18,608 nucleotides of DNA from Deltaproteobacteria bacterium (GTDB lineage: Bacteria; Desulfobacterota; Syntrophia; Syntrophales; UBA2210): positions 1 to 18,608 of the forward strand of contig JAFGPZ010000037.1 of the NCBI GenBank assembly GCA_016935935.1. The letters are read 5' to 3'. A model generated the notes under the pieces. It made no database searches, was not told where the DNA came from, and was given only the letters and a program-made list of their open reading frames with translations. Shown here piece by piece: positions 8,327-16,876 of the stretch; position 1 is the first letter of the stretch; each line of letters begins with the position of its first letter. Position numbers and translations under genes: made by a program.

Positions 8327-9877
8327 ATGTCTGAAAAAACAGTTAAAGAAAAAATCGCCGAGCTGGAGCGAATAGATGCCGAGGTCGATCTGGGAGGCGG
8401 TCCGGAAAAGATAGAAGCTCAGCATAAAAAAGGCAGGCTAGCAGCGAGGGAAAGAATAGATCTTTTTTATGACAAGGGAACGTTCGTTGAGCTGGACAAG
8501 TATTCTCAGCATCAGTGTCACGACTTTGGCATGTGGGAAAAGCGGCCTTACGGCGATGCGGTGATTACCGGTTACGGAAAGGTAAACGGCAGAACGGTAT
8601 TTGCCTACGCCATGGACTTTACGGTTCTGGGTGGTTCAATAGGTCTGACGAATGCAACGAAAATAGCTTACGCTCAAAGGATGTCAGACAAAGCCAAGGC
8701 TCCCATGGTAGGGCTCATCGATACATCGGGCGCGAGAATTCAGGAGGGAAGCGGCACCTACAGTCTCATTTTTTATGAACACGTCCGGAGTTCCGGAGTG
8801 ATTCCCCAGATATCCTGTATTCTCGGAAGCTGCGCAGGAGGGGGGTGTTATTCCCCGGCTCTTACCGATTTCATCTTCATGGTTGAAGGAATGAGCCAGA
8901 TGTATATTACGGGTCCCAGGGTGATCAAAGAGGTCACGGGCGAGGAGATAACGAGCGAAGAACTCGGCGGTCCGAAGCCCCACAGTGAGATTTCCGGAGT
9001 ATGCGATTTTGTAAGCAAAACAGAACAGGAATGCTTGGACGACGTCAAAAAGCTTTTGGGTTTCCTCCCCTCAAATTGTTTTGAGAAACCCCCTGTGATC
9101 GATACAGGTGATGATCCATTCAGAGCAAGCGAAGAACTCAACAATATAGTACCGGATGGTCTCAGAAAGGCCTTTGATATGAGGAGGGTCATTCGGCCCA
9201 TCATGGACAACGAGGATTTTTTCGAAGTTAAGCAGAATTTTGCCCGGAACATGATTACAGGCTTCGGCAGAATTGGTGGATACACCGTTGGAATCGTTGC
9301 TAATCAATCGCGATACCTTGCGGGCTCGATCGATTCTGATGCTTCGGATAAAGCCGGTCGTTTCTATCGGTTTTGTGATTGCTTCAATGTCCCCATAATC
9401 ACGTTTGCAGATGTCCCGGGGTATCTTCCCGGAGTGAAGGAAGAGTACAAGGGAATCATACGGCATGGTGCAAAAATGCTCTATGGCTATATTGAAGCAA
9501 CAGTGCCAAAAATTCTTGTCGTGGTGAGGAAGGCCTACGGCGGCTCCTGGGCGGCCATGGGTTCAAAAACAATGGGGGCAGATCTTGCCATTGCATGGCC
9601 GACGGCTGAAATGGCGATTATGGGTGCAGAGGGAGCAGCAGAAATTTTGTACCGCAAAGAAATTGCTGCGGCGGAAGATAGGGTGGCCTTCAAGAATCAG
9701 AAGATCACGGAGTACAGGGAAAAATTTCACTCTCCCTATCTCTATGCCGGGAAAATGGTAATTGACCAGCTTATTAAGCCGTCAGAGACTCGTTCCAATC
9801 TTTATAAGGCCTTAGAAATGTTGTGGAACAAGAAGGCAGAGAAAATTGAAAGAAGGCACGGTAATGTGCCGTTGTGA
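8327..9877 (+). CDS. Acyl-CoA carboxyltransferase, decarboxylase alpha subunit (MmdA/PccB family)
   Basis: Transfers the carboxyl group of a malonyl-type CoA ester to biotin, the first step of Na+-coupled decarboxylation; cytosolic and docked on the membrane subunits. The ATG at 8327 follows GGGAGGA with about 7-nt spacing and gives 516 residues, typical of MmdA/PccB; an upstream TTG at 8264 would add 21 unlikely residues. The N-terminal crotonase-like half has GARIQEG (135-141), GSCAGGGCYSPALTDF (167-182) for CoA and thioester binding, and EELGGPKPHSEISGV (211-225). The C-terminal half has AYGGSWAAMGSKTMGADLAI and AWPTAEMAIMGAEGA for biotin binding. It is not of the GcdA type. The relatives best known use methylmalonyl-CoA or propionyl-CoA, but the substrate may be another 2-substituted malonyl-CoA. 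Confidence 0.92.
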   Translation: MSEKTVKEKIAELERIDAEVDLGGGPEKIEAQHKKGRLAARERIDLFYDKGTFVELDKYSQHQCHDFGMWEKRPYGDAVITGYGKVNGRTVFAYAMDFTVLGGSIGLTNATKIAYAQRMSDKAKAPMVGLIDTSGARIQEGSGTYSLIFYEHVRSSGVIPQISCILGSCAGGGCYSPALTDFIFMVEGMSQMYITGPRVIKEVTGEEITSEELGGPKPHSEISGVCDFVSKTEQECLDDVKKLLGFLPSNCFEKPPVIDTGDDPFRASEELNNIVPDGLRKAFDMRRVIRPIMDNEDFFEVKQNFARNMITGFGRIGGYTVGIVANQSRYLAGSIDSDASDKAGRFYRFCDCFNVPIITFADVPGYLPGVKEEYKGIIRHGAKMLYGYIEATVPKILVVVRKAYGGSWAAMGSKTMGADLAIAWPTAEMAIMGAEGAAEILYRKEIAAAEDRVAFKNQKITEYREKFHSPYLYAGKMVIDQLIKPSETRSNLYKALEMLWNKKAEKIERRHGNVPL

Positions 9878-9917
9878 TTGTTAGACTAGACACAGTATTA
9901 AAAAAGGAGAACTCGAT

Positions 9918-10325
9918 ATGATTAAACAGGTAGACCATGTCGGTGTAGCGGTTCAAAGTATTGATGATACATTAGCGTTTTTAAAAGACTGTTTCGGTGC
10001 AGAAGAATTGGCGCGGAACGACTATCCGCAACTCCAGCAGATATCATCGACGGTTAATGTAAGAGGTACAAATTTTGAGTTGATGCAGGCAACGGGTCCT
10101 GATGGTGCGATAGGACAGTTTATGAAGAATGCACCCCGTGGTGGATATCATCATATTTCCATCCTCTGTGACAATCTTGAATCCCTTGTTGATGACCTGG
10201 AAAAGAAGGGGCTGAAAATCATCGGAAAAATGTACGATGGGCCGGACAGAGTTGCCTTCATCCATCCAAAGAGCGCCTTTGGCCTTCTCATAGAACTTAC
10301 TGATACCGGGTCGGTCAAAAAATAG
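9918..10325 (+). CDS. Methylmalonyl-CoA epimerase-like protein (VOC/glyoxalase fold)
   Basis: Probably interconverts the 2R and 2S forms of a malonyl-type CoA ester, feeding the stereospecific carboxyltransferase encoded just upstream. The 135-residue length matches methylmalonyl-CoA epimerases. It has the two VOC repeats with DHVGVAV (H7), ELMQ (Q57), GGYHHISI (H78/H79) and LLIELTD (E126), corresponding to the metal-site pattern of the family. AAGGAG lies 8 nt before the ATG, and the stop of the alpha subunit is only 40 bp upstream, so the two are probably co-transcribed. Other VOC enzymes share this fold. The HHI and final-Glu motifs plus the neighbourhood favour epimerase. Confidence 0.82.
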   Translation: MIKQVDHVGVAVQSIDDTLAFLKDCFGAEELARNDYPQLQQISSTVNVRGTNFELMQATGPDGAIGQFMKNAPRGGYHHISILCDNLESLVDDLEKKGLKIIGKMYDGPDRVAFIHPKSAFGLLIELTDTGSVKK

Positions 10326-10425
10326 GGAATGATTTATACCCATTACTGACATCCTGATTGTCCGGGAATAACGGTTGATCCGATGGTAATTTGCATATGT
10401 TCGTGGCACGGGATGACGGGGTATT

Positions 10426-10449
10426 AAATAAGTTAATGAGGACTTATTT
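10426..10449. repeat. 8-bp inverted repeat in the SDR leader
   Basis: AAATAAGT (10426-10433) and ACTTATTT (10442-10449) form a perfect inverted repeat with an 8-nt spacer. A wider pair GTATTAA/TTAATAC (10421-10427 and 10466-10472) encloses it. It lies 50-75 bp before the SDR start in a 172-bp gap and could be an operator or an AT-rich hairpin. No function can be assigned. Confidence 0.35.
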
Positions 10450-10497
10450 GGTACTAAATTATTCATTAATACATAAGAGATCAAAAGGGAGGATATT

Positions 10498-11250
10498 ATG
10501 ATTTTAAAAGACAAGTCGGCAATTGTGACGGGAGCTGGCCAGGGCATTGGGCGCGCCATTGCCATGGAACTCGCTCGAGAGGGAGCGAAAGTGTGTGTAG
10601 CTGATTTAAATCCTGATACTGCAAAACAGGTAGAGGCAGAAATCAAGGATTTGGGTCGTGAAGCTATGAGCTTCCAGGTTGACATTACCAGCCTTGAAAA
10701 AGTACAGGAAATGGCTCAGAAAGCGATAGACACATTTGGGGCTGTCGATATCCTGGTGAATAACGTTGGATGGGACAAAATAGAACTCTTTATCGATAGT
10801 GAACCTGAGACATGGGATAGAGTAATCAACATAAACTTTAAGGGGCCCATGCACTGCTTCAAGGCGATATTGCCGCATATGATAGAGAGAAAATACGGGA
10901 AGATTGTAAGTATCGCATCCGACTCCGGACGTGTTGGCTCAAGCGGTGAAGCGGTCTACTCGGGAATGAAGGGTGGCATCATTTCATTTTCAAAGACAAT
11001 TGCACGTGAAGTTGCCAGATATGGAATCAATGTAAATTGTATATCTCCGGGGCCAACTGATACCCCCTTCTTTGCTCAGGTTGCTGCGGATAATCCGGCA
11101 ATAGGCGAAGGGCTGAAGAAGGCCATTCCGTTCCGTCGTCTCGCTGTGCCTGAGGACCTTGCTCCTGCTATTGCATTTCTGGTTTCTGATGGCGCGGGTT
11201 ACATTACTGGGCAGTGCTTGAGTGTCAGCGGTGGATTGACCATGGTGTAG
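10498..11250 (+). CDS. Short-chain dehydrogenase, BadH-like 2-hydroxy(cyclo)acyl-CoA dehydrogenase
   Basis: NAD-dependent oxidation of a hydroxyacyl-CoA to the ketoacyl-CoA, or the reverse. The 250-residue classical SDR has TGAGQGIG (11-18), Asp36 at the end of the second strand (favouring NAD over NADP), NNVG (88-91), the catalytic set S141, Y154, K158 and PGPTDT (184-189). Several stretches resemble 2-hydroxycyclohexanecarboxyl-CoA dehydrogenase (BadH) as I remember it, notably DILVNNVGWD, ASDSGRVGSSGEAVY and ITGQCLSVSGGLTM. FabG-like 3-oxoacyl reductases are the main alternative. AGGGAGG precedes the ATG by 5 nt. It is the candidate for the second oxidation in the pathway, after a dehydrogenase and a hydratase that is not encoded here. 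Confidence 0.85.
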   Translation: MILKDKSAIVTGAGQGIGRAIAMELAREGAKVCVADLNPDTAKQVEAEIKDLGREAMSFQVDITSLEKVQEMAQKAIDTFGAVDILVNNVGWDKIELFIDSEPETWDRVININFKGPMHCFKAILPHMIERKYGKIVSIASDSGRVGSSGEAVYSGMKGGIISFSKTIAREVARYGINVNCISPGPTDTPFFAQVAADNPAIGEGLKKAIPFRRLAVPEDLAPAIAFLVSDGAGYITGQCLSVSGGLTMV

Positions 11251-11307
11251 CCTAGAGAAGGATAACGAACGTTCAGTATCGAAAAGTCAAGCGGGAGGGG
11301 AAAAGAG

Positions 11308-12474
11308 ATGGATTTTCAATTTACGGATGAGCAAGTGGCGTTGCGTGATATGGTGCGCAAATTTGCTGAAAACGAACTTAAACCTTACTACACACAGTGG
11401 GATAGAGAAAGAAAATATCCTCGCCACTTGCACAAGAAGATAGGAGAGCTGGGTCTTCTTGGTATGGCGGTATCTCCCGAAAAAGGCGGTATGGGGGCTT
11501 CTCATGTCGCAGAGGGAATAGCATGTGAAGAATTATCGAGAGGAGACTGCTCCATAACGATGTGTTCTCAGGTTGTGGGACATTTGGATAGCGCAATAAT
11601 GGCACAGGGCAATGAAACAATCAGGAAAAAATTTCTTGAGCCGTTCCTTGATGGGGGAAAGGTGCCGGCCTTTGCAATTACGGAGCCGGGTTCAGGTACC
11701 GATGCTGTTGCAATGAAAACAACGGCCGTCAAGAAGGGTTCGAGTTATATTTTGAATGGCGAAAAAGCTGGTATTACCGCTATGATGGATGCAGATTTTG
11801 TGCTGGTATTCGCCAAAACGGATCCCGAAAAAGGTGCGAGAGGAATCAGCTGTTTTGTGTTCCCGACGGATTTGCCAGGTGTCACACTGCAGTCATATGA
11901 GGATATGGGGGTACGAGCGGTCAAACGTGGGTCTATTTTTATGGATGATGTTGAAGTCCCTGAAGATTACCTGATCGGGCAAGAGGGAAGGGGCTTCATG
12001 CTGGGGATGCAGGGGTTCGATGTGAGTCGAATTCTTCTGGCTCTTGAGGCAATCGCGCCGGCCATGCTGTCATTGGAGGAGACGATCGAATATACGAAGC
12101 AACGGCATGCGTTTGGAAGACCGCTTGCAACCTTTGAGGGCGTGTGCTTCCCCCTTGTTGAACACATAAGCATCCTTGAGTCGGTCCGGCTCCTTTGTTA
12201 CAAGGGTCTCTGGACGCGTGATCAGGGGCTCCCGAGCACCCAGATAGCAGGAATGGTGAAGTGGATGGCTCCCAGATATTCAACTAACGCGATTCGTGAT
12301 TGTCTCGTTCTGCACGGTCATCCCGGCTATACCGACGAATTTCCACTGGAGCAAAGACTCAGGGATGTCTTGGCGATAGAAATTGCCGATGGAACGTCCC
12401 AGGTATCGAAACTCGTGGTAATGCGGGAGCTGTTTGGAAGAGAATATCTCCCCTATAATTATCGAAATATGTAG
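11308..12474 (+). CDS. Acyl-CoA dehydrogenase with Asp in place of the usual catalytic Glu
   Basis: FAD enzyme that introduces a double bond into an acyl-CoA and passes electrons to ETF. The 388-residue protein has the standard order: N-terminal helical domain, central beta domain with FAITEPGSGTDAVAMKT (FAD/substrate motif), and the C-terminal helical domain with QRHAFGRPL and the IADGTSQV loop. The conserved EGT Glu that abstracts the alpha-proton in short/medium-chain enzymes is Asp361 (ADGT), and the alternative position used by isovaleryl-CoA dehydrogenase also lacks Glu (FDVSRILLAL). Such changes occur in dehydrogenases of unusual, including cyclic, substrates. GGGAGGGG lies about 7 nt before the ATG. 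It follows the SDR by 57 bp, so the two likely form one operon. Confidence 0.9.
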   Translation: MDFQFTDEQVALRDMVRKFAENELKPYYTQWDRERKYPRHLHKKIGELGLLGMAVSPEKGGMGASHVAEGIACEELSRGDCSITMCSQVVGHLDSAIMAQGNETIRKKFLEPFLDGGKVPAFAITEPGSGTDAVAMKTTAVKKGSSYILNGEKAGITAMMDADFVLVFAKTDPEKGARGISCFVFPTDLPGVTLQSYEDMGVRAVKRGSIFMDDVEVPEDYLIGQEGRGFMLGMQGFDVSRILLALEAIAPAMLSLEETIEYTKQRHAFGRPLATFEGVCFPLVEHISILESVRLLCYKGLWTRDQGLPSTQIAGMVKWMAPRYSTNAIRDCLVLHGHPGYTDEFPLEQRLRDVLAIEIADGTSQVSKLVVMRELFGREYLPYNYRNM

Positions 12475-12774
12475 GGGTGATTTGGGGAAGAGTTGTTTTT
12501 TGCCCGAGTTTATGCCCGACGATGTCGATGGATTTCGCCATTGACATCTGAAGGGCGCAATGTAAGAAGGGAGGTGTTTGAATCAGGGCAATTTGAAAGT
12601 GACTTTTGATGAACTGAAGAGAAAAAGGGGATTTGCATAATACAGACTTTGCAACGAGCATATCGAAAAAACTATTATTACAATCGGATGTGTGGATGTA
12701 AGTCAACTCGGCGGGAGGATGTATCTATGCATGAGTCACACAAAAAAAAGGGGTAAACTAAAAGGAGGTATGAA
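12475..12774. other. 300-bp gap with hairpin, before the acyl-CoA ligase
   Basis: An 11-bp stem with one G-T pair (12521-12531 with 12538-12548, 6-nt loop) follows the dehydrogenase stop by about 45 bp. It has no T-run after it, so it is a processing or attenuation candidate rather than a clear terminator. Short frames with protein-like composition occur between 12580 and 12756, but they are in different frames and I recognise none. Confidence 0.4.
12727..12756 (+). CDS. Possible 9-codon leader peptide upstream of the acyl-CoA ligase
   Basis: ATG at 12727 is preceded by GGGAGG (12713-12718) with ideal 8-nt spacing. It reads MHESHKKKG and ends in TAA at 12754-12756, just before the ribosome binding site of the ligase gene (AAAGGAGG, 12761-12768). 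The A-run within it (AAAAAAAA, 12742-12749) could cause slippage. It may be a leader peptide for translational coupling or simply the tail of a decayed frame. Conservation alone could decide. Confidence 0.25.
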   Translation: MHESHKKKG

Positions 12775-14424
12775 ATGGCATTTAAAGTTGATTACACAGT
12801 GTGGCGAAGCGTGTGGGAGAAAGAGTATACGCTGACCAGACAGCTTTACAGGATGCTCAAAAAGTTTGCGGACAAGACCGCCATCATCGATCCGCTTACG
12901 GGAAAGGAACTGACTTACCGGCAGTGGAATGAAAAGTCAAACCAGTTTGCGAACGCTCTCATCGAACTGGGCATGTCACCCGGGGATGTCTGCATGGCGA
13001 ATCTTTTCAATTGTTCCGAGTGGTTTATCGTTTACATGGGCTGTGCAAAGGCAAGAGCTGTTCTTCCACTGCTCAATATGATGCTTCCCGAAGGTCAGCT
13101 CTGCAAACTCATCGATGACGCTGATCCAGTGGTTCTGGTCTATGATTCGGCACTGAGAGATCGATGTGTTGCCGCAGTCGATCTTGCCGAAAAGAAACCG
13201 AAGCTCAACGTCATGATCGGCGAAGGTGATTTGCCGGAAGGACATGTGAGTCTTGATCAGTTTATTGAGGGAAAATCGACGGAAGCACCGCCTTGTGAAG
13301 CGGATGTTCGCTGGGACGATGCGTTCCTGGGTCTCTATACCTCCGGGACGACGGGTCTTCCCAAGGGATTTACCCTCAATCACGCGATTATCTTCTTCGA
13401 TGACATGATGAATGCGGCGATGGAGTCGATCGACAGTACGTCGGTCATGCTTGCCACGAACCCGCTCTTCCATCGAGGCGGTAATACGACGGGTGTTCTC
13501 AATGTGCTTCATCAAGGCGGAACGGTCGTTGTCATGAGATCATTCAACGATAACCTGGCGCTTGATTACATAGAGAAGTACAAGGTAAGCCACATGGTCA
13601 GTGCCCCGGTCATCTATGAAATGATGACAAATAATCAGGAGAAAAATCCCCGGGATGTGAGCAGCCTGAGGCGGCTCGTTTCCATGGGGGCACCATTGGC
13701 TACTGAATCATGTCTGCGTATGATGAAGATTCTCTGCCCTGGCGTGATGAACGGCTATGGTACTGCCGACGGTCACTGGGTCACCATGATTATGCCGTGG
13801 GAGTTGCCGGAACAGGCGGGAACGATCGGTCGCCCGATTGCCGAGGATGAGGCCGTGGTGGTGCGAATCGATATGGACGAACCCGGCGATCCGAACAATC
13901 CCGAGCATTGGTGTCCGAAAGACAGTGAGACGGAGGGAGAAATCTGTCTGAGAACGATGCATTCACCTTACGGATACCTCAATAGACCCCAGGATACGGC
14001 GAAGGCGTTTCCGTTTCCCGGCTGGCAGAAAACCGGTGATACGGCGGTGTGGGATGCGGATGGGTTCATTAAAATAAGCGGGCGGATGGATGATATGATC
14101 ATCACCGGTGCTGAAAATGTCCATCCTGTTATTGTCGAGAACTGTATCATGGAACATCCGGACGTTATTGACGTGTTTGTAACGGGTGCCCCGAGCAAGA
14201 AATGGGGTGAAACGGTTGTTGCGTACGTCAACCTGAAAGAAGGGGCGAAAACAACAGCGGACGATATGGAGAATTTCTGTGCGAATCATCCGGGGCTTGC
14301 CCGGTACCAGAGGCCGCGGGCGTACAAGTTTGTGGAAAAGGCTGAATTGCCCTACAATCCCGCAGGAAAGAAACTCCACTATGTCATAAAAGAACGAGCG
14401 GCGACAGATTTTAAGGTGGAATAA
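12775..14424 (+). CDS. AMP-forming acyl-CoA synthetase (acid-CoA ligase)
   Basis: Activates a carboxylic acid to its CoA thioester using ATP, the likely entry step of the pathway. The 549-residue protein has the full set of adenylating-enzyme motifs: P-loop YTSGTTGLPKG (188-198), GYGTAD (327-332, where many family members have GYGxTE), TGD (420-422), the hinge region SGRMDDMIITGAENVHP (435-451) and the catalytic Lys532 in NPAGKK. AAAGGAGG lies 6 nt before the ATG. The sequence does not reveal the acid; ligases for cyclohexanecarboxylate, aromatic acids and fatty acids share this architecture. It stands between two acyl-CoA dehydrogenase genes, so the product is presumably oxidised at once. 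Confidence 0.92.
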   Translation: MAFKVDYTVWRSVWEKEYTLTRQLYRMLKKFADKTAIIDPLTGKELTYRQWNEKSNQFANALIELGMSPGDVCMANLFNCSEWFIVYMGCAKARAVLPLLNMMLPEGQLCKLIDDADPVVLVYDSALRDRCVAAVDLAEKKPKLNVMIGEGDLPEGHVSLDQFIEGKSTEAPPCEADVRWDDAFLGLYTSGTTGLPKGFTLNHAIIFFDDMMNAAMESIDSTSVMLATNPLFHRGGNTTGVLNVLHQGGTVVVMRSFNDNLALDYIEKYKVSHMVSAPVIYEMMTNNQEKNPRDVSSLRRLVSMGAPLATESCLRMMKILCPGVMNGYGTADGHWVTMIMPWELPEQAGTIGRPIAEDEAVVVRIDMDEPGDPNNPEHWCPKDSETEGEICLRTMHSPYGYLNRPQDTAKAFPFPGWQKTGDTAVWDADGFIKISGRMDDMIITGAENVHPVIVENCIMEHPDVIDVFVTGAPSKKWGETVVAYVNLKEGAKTTADDMENFCANHPGLARYQRPRAYKFVEKAELPYNPAGKKLHYVIKERAATDFKVE

Positions 14425-14992
14425 CATTACCCATGAATGATGCCGGGTTAACATACAGGCTCATTATTAAGAAGAAAGTCTCAGATTTAAAAGAAGTGAT
14501 GTGAGACGATCTTAAAGAAGTAGAGAGAACAGCTAAATGATATCAGCCTGTCCGATAAATAGGGATATATATGCAATGGCATTTGTGAGCATGATAAAAC
14601 CTCCTTCTCTTTTCTCATGAACATGAAGTTGGCCAGACAATTAAAGTTTCTCTGACCCTTACTATCGGATAGGCTTTTATCTGAGTAAATGATGATCCGT
14701 CGCAATAGAAGTGAAGGTGCCCGTTTAAAGATCAGATTTCTAAGTCTGCAAAACACCGTTTCATTATGATCACAGGAATTTATTATAATCATATAATTAA
14801 GACAAAAATGTTATGGCCTTATAGGTAAAACCGGTACGGGAAAATAATACTTTACAGATGACGGTGATAGGCGAGATGAGAAAGGTTGATAGGTGATAGG
14901 TCGGGGTATCCGATACATTCATGAAAATGAAAACCAGCTGAAAGGGTTCTGAAAAGTGGCGGTTATGTAAATAAATACGGAGGTATTCCGGG
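14425..14992. other. 568-bp gap between ligase and second dehydrogenase
   Basis: No plus-strand gene is supported. An imperfect long-range inverted pair (CCTGTCCGATA near 14548 and TATCGGATAGG near 14663) encloses a tiny minus-strand frame described separately. GGTGATAGG occurs twice (near 14860 and 14892). I saw no -24/-12 element or clear terminator. The length suggests that the last gene has its own promoter. Confidence 0.4.
14533..14592 (-). CDS. Possible 19-residue hydrophobic peptide, minus strand
   Basis: On the minus strand AAGGAGG (plus positions 14600-14606) lies 7 nt before an ATG (14592) that opens MLTNAIAYISLFIGQADII and ends with TAG at 14535-14533. The ribosome binding site is as good as those of the real genes, and the peptide is hydrophobic enough for a membrane helix. 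It could be a genuine microprotein or the start of a gene whose remainder has decayed. I do not recognise it. Confidence 0.25.
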   Translation of the reverse strand: MLTNAIAYISLFIGQADII

Positions 14993-16828
14993 ATGGAATT
15001 TAAGTACGATGTTCGAGACTTACAGTTTATTTTGAAAGAATGGTTGCCCACGGAAGAGGTGCTGAACTGTGATCGTTTTAAGGAAAATTATAGTATCGAC
15101 GACGTCGATATGTTTCTGAACGAAGGATATAAAGTAGCACGCGAAGTAGTTAATCCCATCAATGCGGAGGGTGACAAGACGGGGGCAAAGCTTGAAAATG
15201 GTATCGTTACGCCGGCACCGGGGTATAAAGATGCATTTCGATTCTTACAGGAAAATGGCTGGGGTTCCAGCAGTGAGTGTATCGAAATGGATGGAGGCAT
15301 GCCTCTCATCATGTACAAGGCGATTTTTGAAATGAATCAGGCAGCATGTCCGGCATTGCTGTCATATATTAAACTGACAAGTGGCGCAGCCAATCTGATT
15401 ATCAGGTTCGGCACTGAGAAGGAAAAGGATTTGATTCTCCCCAAGATGCTGAGTGGCGAGTGGCAGGGAACCATGTGCCTGACAGAGCCGAATGCCGGCT
15501 CCGATGTCGGTGATTCAATGGCTCGAGCATATCCGACTGATGATCCTCGTATCTGGAAGGTTAAAGGTACGAAGATGTTCATTACTGCCGGAGATGCGGG
15601 TTTATGTGAAAATACAATTCATATGGTACTGGCCCGTCCGGAAGGCGGTGCCCCGGGATCCCAGGGGTTGGGATTGTATCTGGTTCCTAAAATATGGGTT
15701 AACGATGACGGAAGCCTCGGAAGGGAAAATGATGTCACCACGGTCAGCCTTGAGCACAAGATGGGGCTCAAAGCACAGGCAACAACCATGCTTAATTTTG
15801 GTGATAATGATGAGTGTTACGGAATCATGATGGGATCTCCGCCAGATGAAAAGGGAAGGTCAAAGGGGCTTCCCATGATGTTTCATATGATGAATGAATC
15901 AAGAATCGGTACCGGTCATAATGCAAATACTCAGGCTGCCGCTGCATATTATTTCGCAACTCAGTATGCGATAGAACGTATCCAAGGTCGTCCCTTCGGC
16001 GAACGTTTGGGAGACCGTGTGCCCATTATCAAACATGAGGATATACGAAGGATGCTGTTGGATATGAAAGCCCATGTTGAAGGTATACGAGCGATGACCT
16101 TCAAAGGCTTCTACTATCTGGATATCCAGGCAAATTCGAACGATAAAGAAAAAGCCAAACAGTACGGTGAAATTGCAGAGGTTTTAACCCCCCTGGTTAA
16201 GTGTTATGGGAGTGAAGCGAGTTTGAATGTTATTGCCGAGGCCATACAGATTTTGGGTGGTGTGGGATACACACAGGAATATCCGGTTGAACAGTATCTG
16301 CGAGATTCAAAGGTCCTGACAATCTGGGAAGGAACCTCCTACATCCACGGAAACGATCTCGTTGGGAGAAAAATGAGGATGAAGGATGGACTGCCCTTCA
16401 CCAATTGGTTTGCGGTAATAAAAGACTTCGTAACAGAAAATAAAAATGCTTCCGGATTCGAGAGAGAGATGGCGAAGCTGGCAAAGGGATGCGAGTGTGT
16501 CGAAGAGGTAAAGAAGATTTACGACTACTGGTATGAAAACTTTTCTGAAAACAAAGGATTGATTCCTCTTTATTCGATAAAGGCACTGTTTGTGTCTGCA
16601 CAGCTCCAGGTTGCACAGTGCTTGATGGAGCAGGCACTCATTGCAAATGAAAGACTTGAGGAATTGCCCGAGGGAGCTTACGAAGGGACCTTCTATGAAG
16701 GAAAGGTGGCAAGTGCCCGTTACTATCTTAACAATGTGCTGCCCCATGCATTTACATTGACCGATTTGATCAGGGAGGCAGACACGGCTGTCTTGGAGTG
16801 CCCAGAGGAAGCACTTGTTATTAAATAA
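14993..16828 (+). CDS. Long-type acyl-CoA dehydrogenase with extended C-terminal domain
   Basis: FAD-dependent acyl-CoA dehydrogenase of about 600 residues (611 here), the class with an N-terminal AcylCoA_DH_N segment (YDVRDLQFILKEWL, residues 5-18) and an extra C-terminal helical domain (about 470-611). Core motifs are MCLTEPNAGSDVGDS (FAD/substrate), TKMFITAGD and GGVGYTQEYPVEQYLRD. The catalytic Glu is present as E446 in IWEGTSYIHG, unlike the shorter dehydrogenase in this cluster. GGAGG precedes the ATG by 9 nt. Members of this class act on bulky or modified CoA esters (DmdC is one example), so the two dehydrogenases probably perform different steps. Confidence 0.92.
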   Translation: MEFKYDVRDLQFILKEWLPTEEVLNCDRFKENYSIDDVDMFLNEGYKVAREVVNPINAEGDKTGAKLENGIVTPAPGYKDAFRFLQENGWGSSSECIEMDGGMPLIMYKAIFEMNQAACPALLSYIKLTSGAANLIIRFGTEKEKDLILPKMLSGEWQGTMCLTEPNAGSDVGDSMARAYPTDDPRIWKVKGTKMFITAGDAGLCENTIHMVLARPEGGAPGSQGLGLYLVPKIWVNDDGSLGRENDVTTVSLEHKMGLKAQATTMLNFGDNDECYGIMMGSPPDEKGRSKGLPMMFHMMNESRIGTGHNANTQAAAAYYFATQYAIERIQGRPFGERLGDRVPIIKHEDIRRMLLDMKAHVEGIRAMTFKGFYYLDIQANSNDKEKAKQYGEIAEVLTPLVKCYGSEASLNVIAEAIQILGGVGYTQEYPVEQYLRDSKVLTIWEGTSYIHGNDLVGRKMRMKDGLPFTNWFAVIKDFVTENKNASGFEREMAKLAKGCECVEEVKKIYDYWYENFSENKGLIPLYSIKALFVSAQLQVAQCLMEQALIANERLEELPEGAYEGTFYEGKVASARYYLNNVLPHAFTLTDLIREADTAVLECPEEALVIK

Positions 16829-16876
16829 TATTCTTATATTCCACATGAAAAAAAATTGATATTTCCCTCCTTTATA

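Noticed and set aside
10410..10426. TGGCACG block resembling a sigma-54 -24 element upstream of the SDR gene
   Set aside because: The -24 part is perfect, but the -12 position reads GACG and not TTGC at the required spacing.
10044..10685. 213-codon minus-strand frame across the epimerase and SDR genes
   Set aside because: It overlaps two well-supported genes and an intergenic gap, and its composition is not protein-like.
12580..12756. Protein-like short frames in front of the ligase that might be one frameshifted small gene
   Set aside because: No family motif is recognised and joining them needs an arbitrary frameshift. Only the terminal mini-frame with a ribosome binding site was kept.
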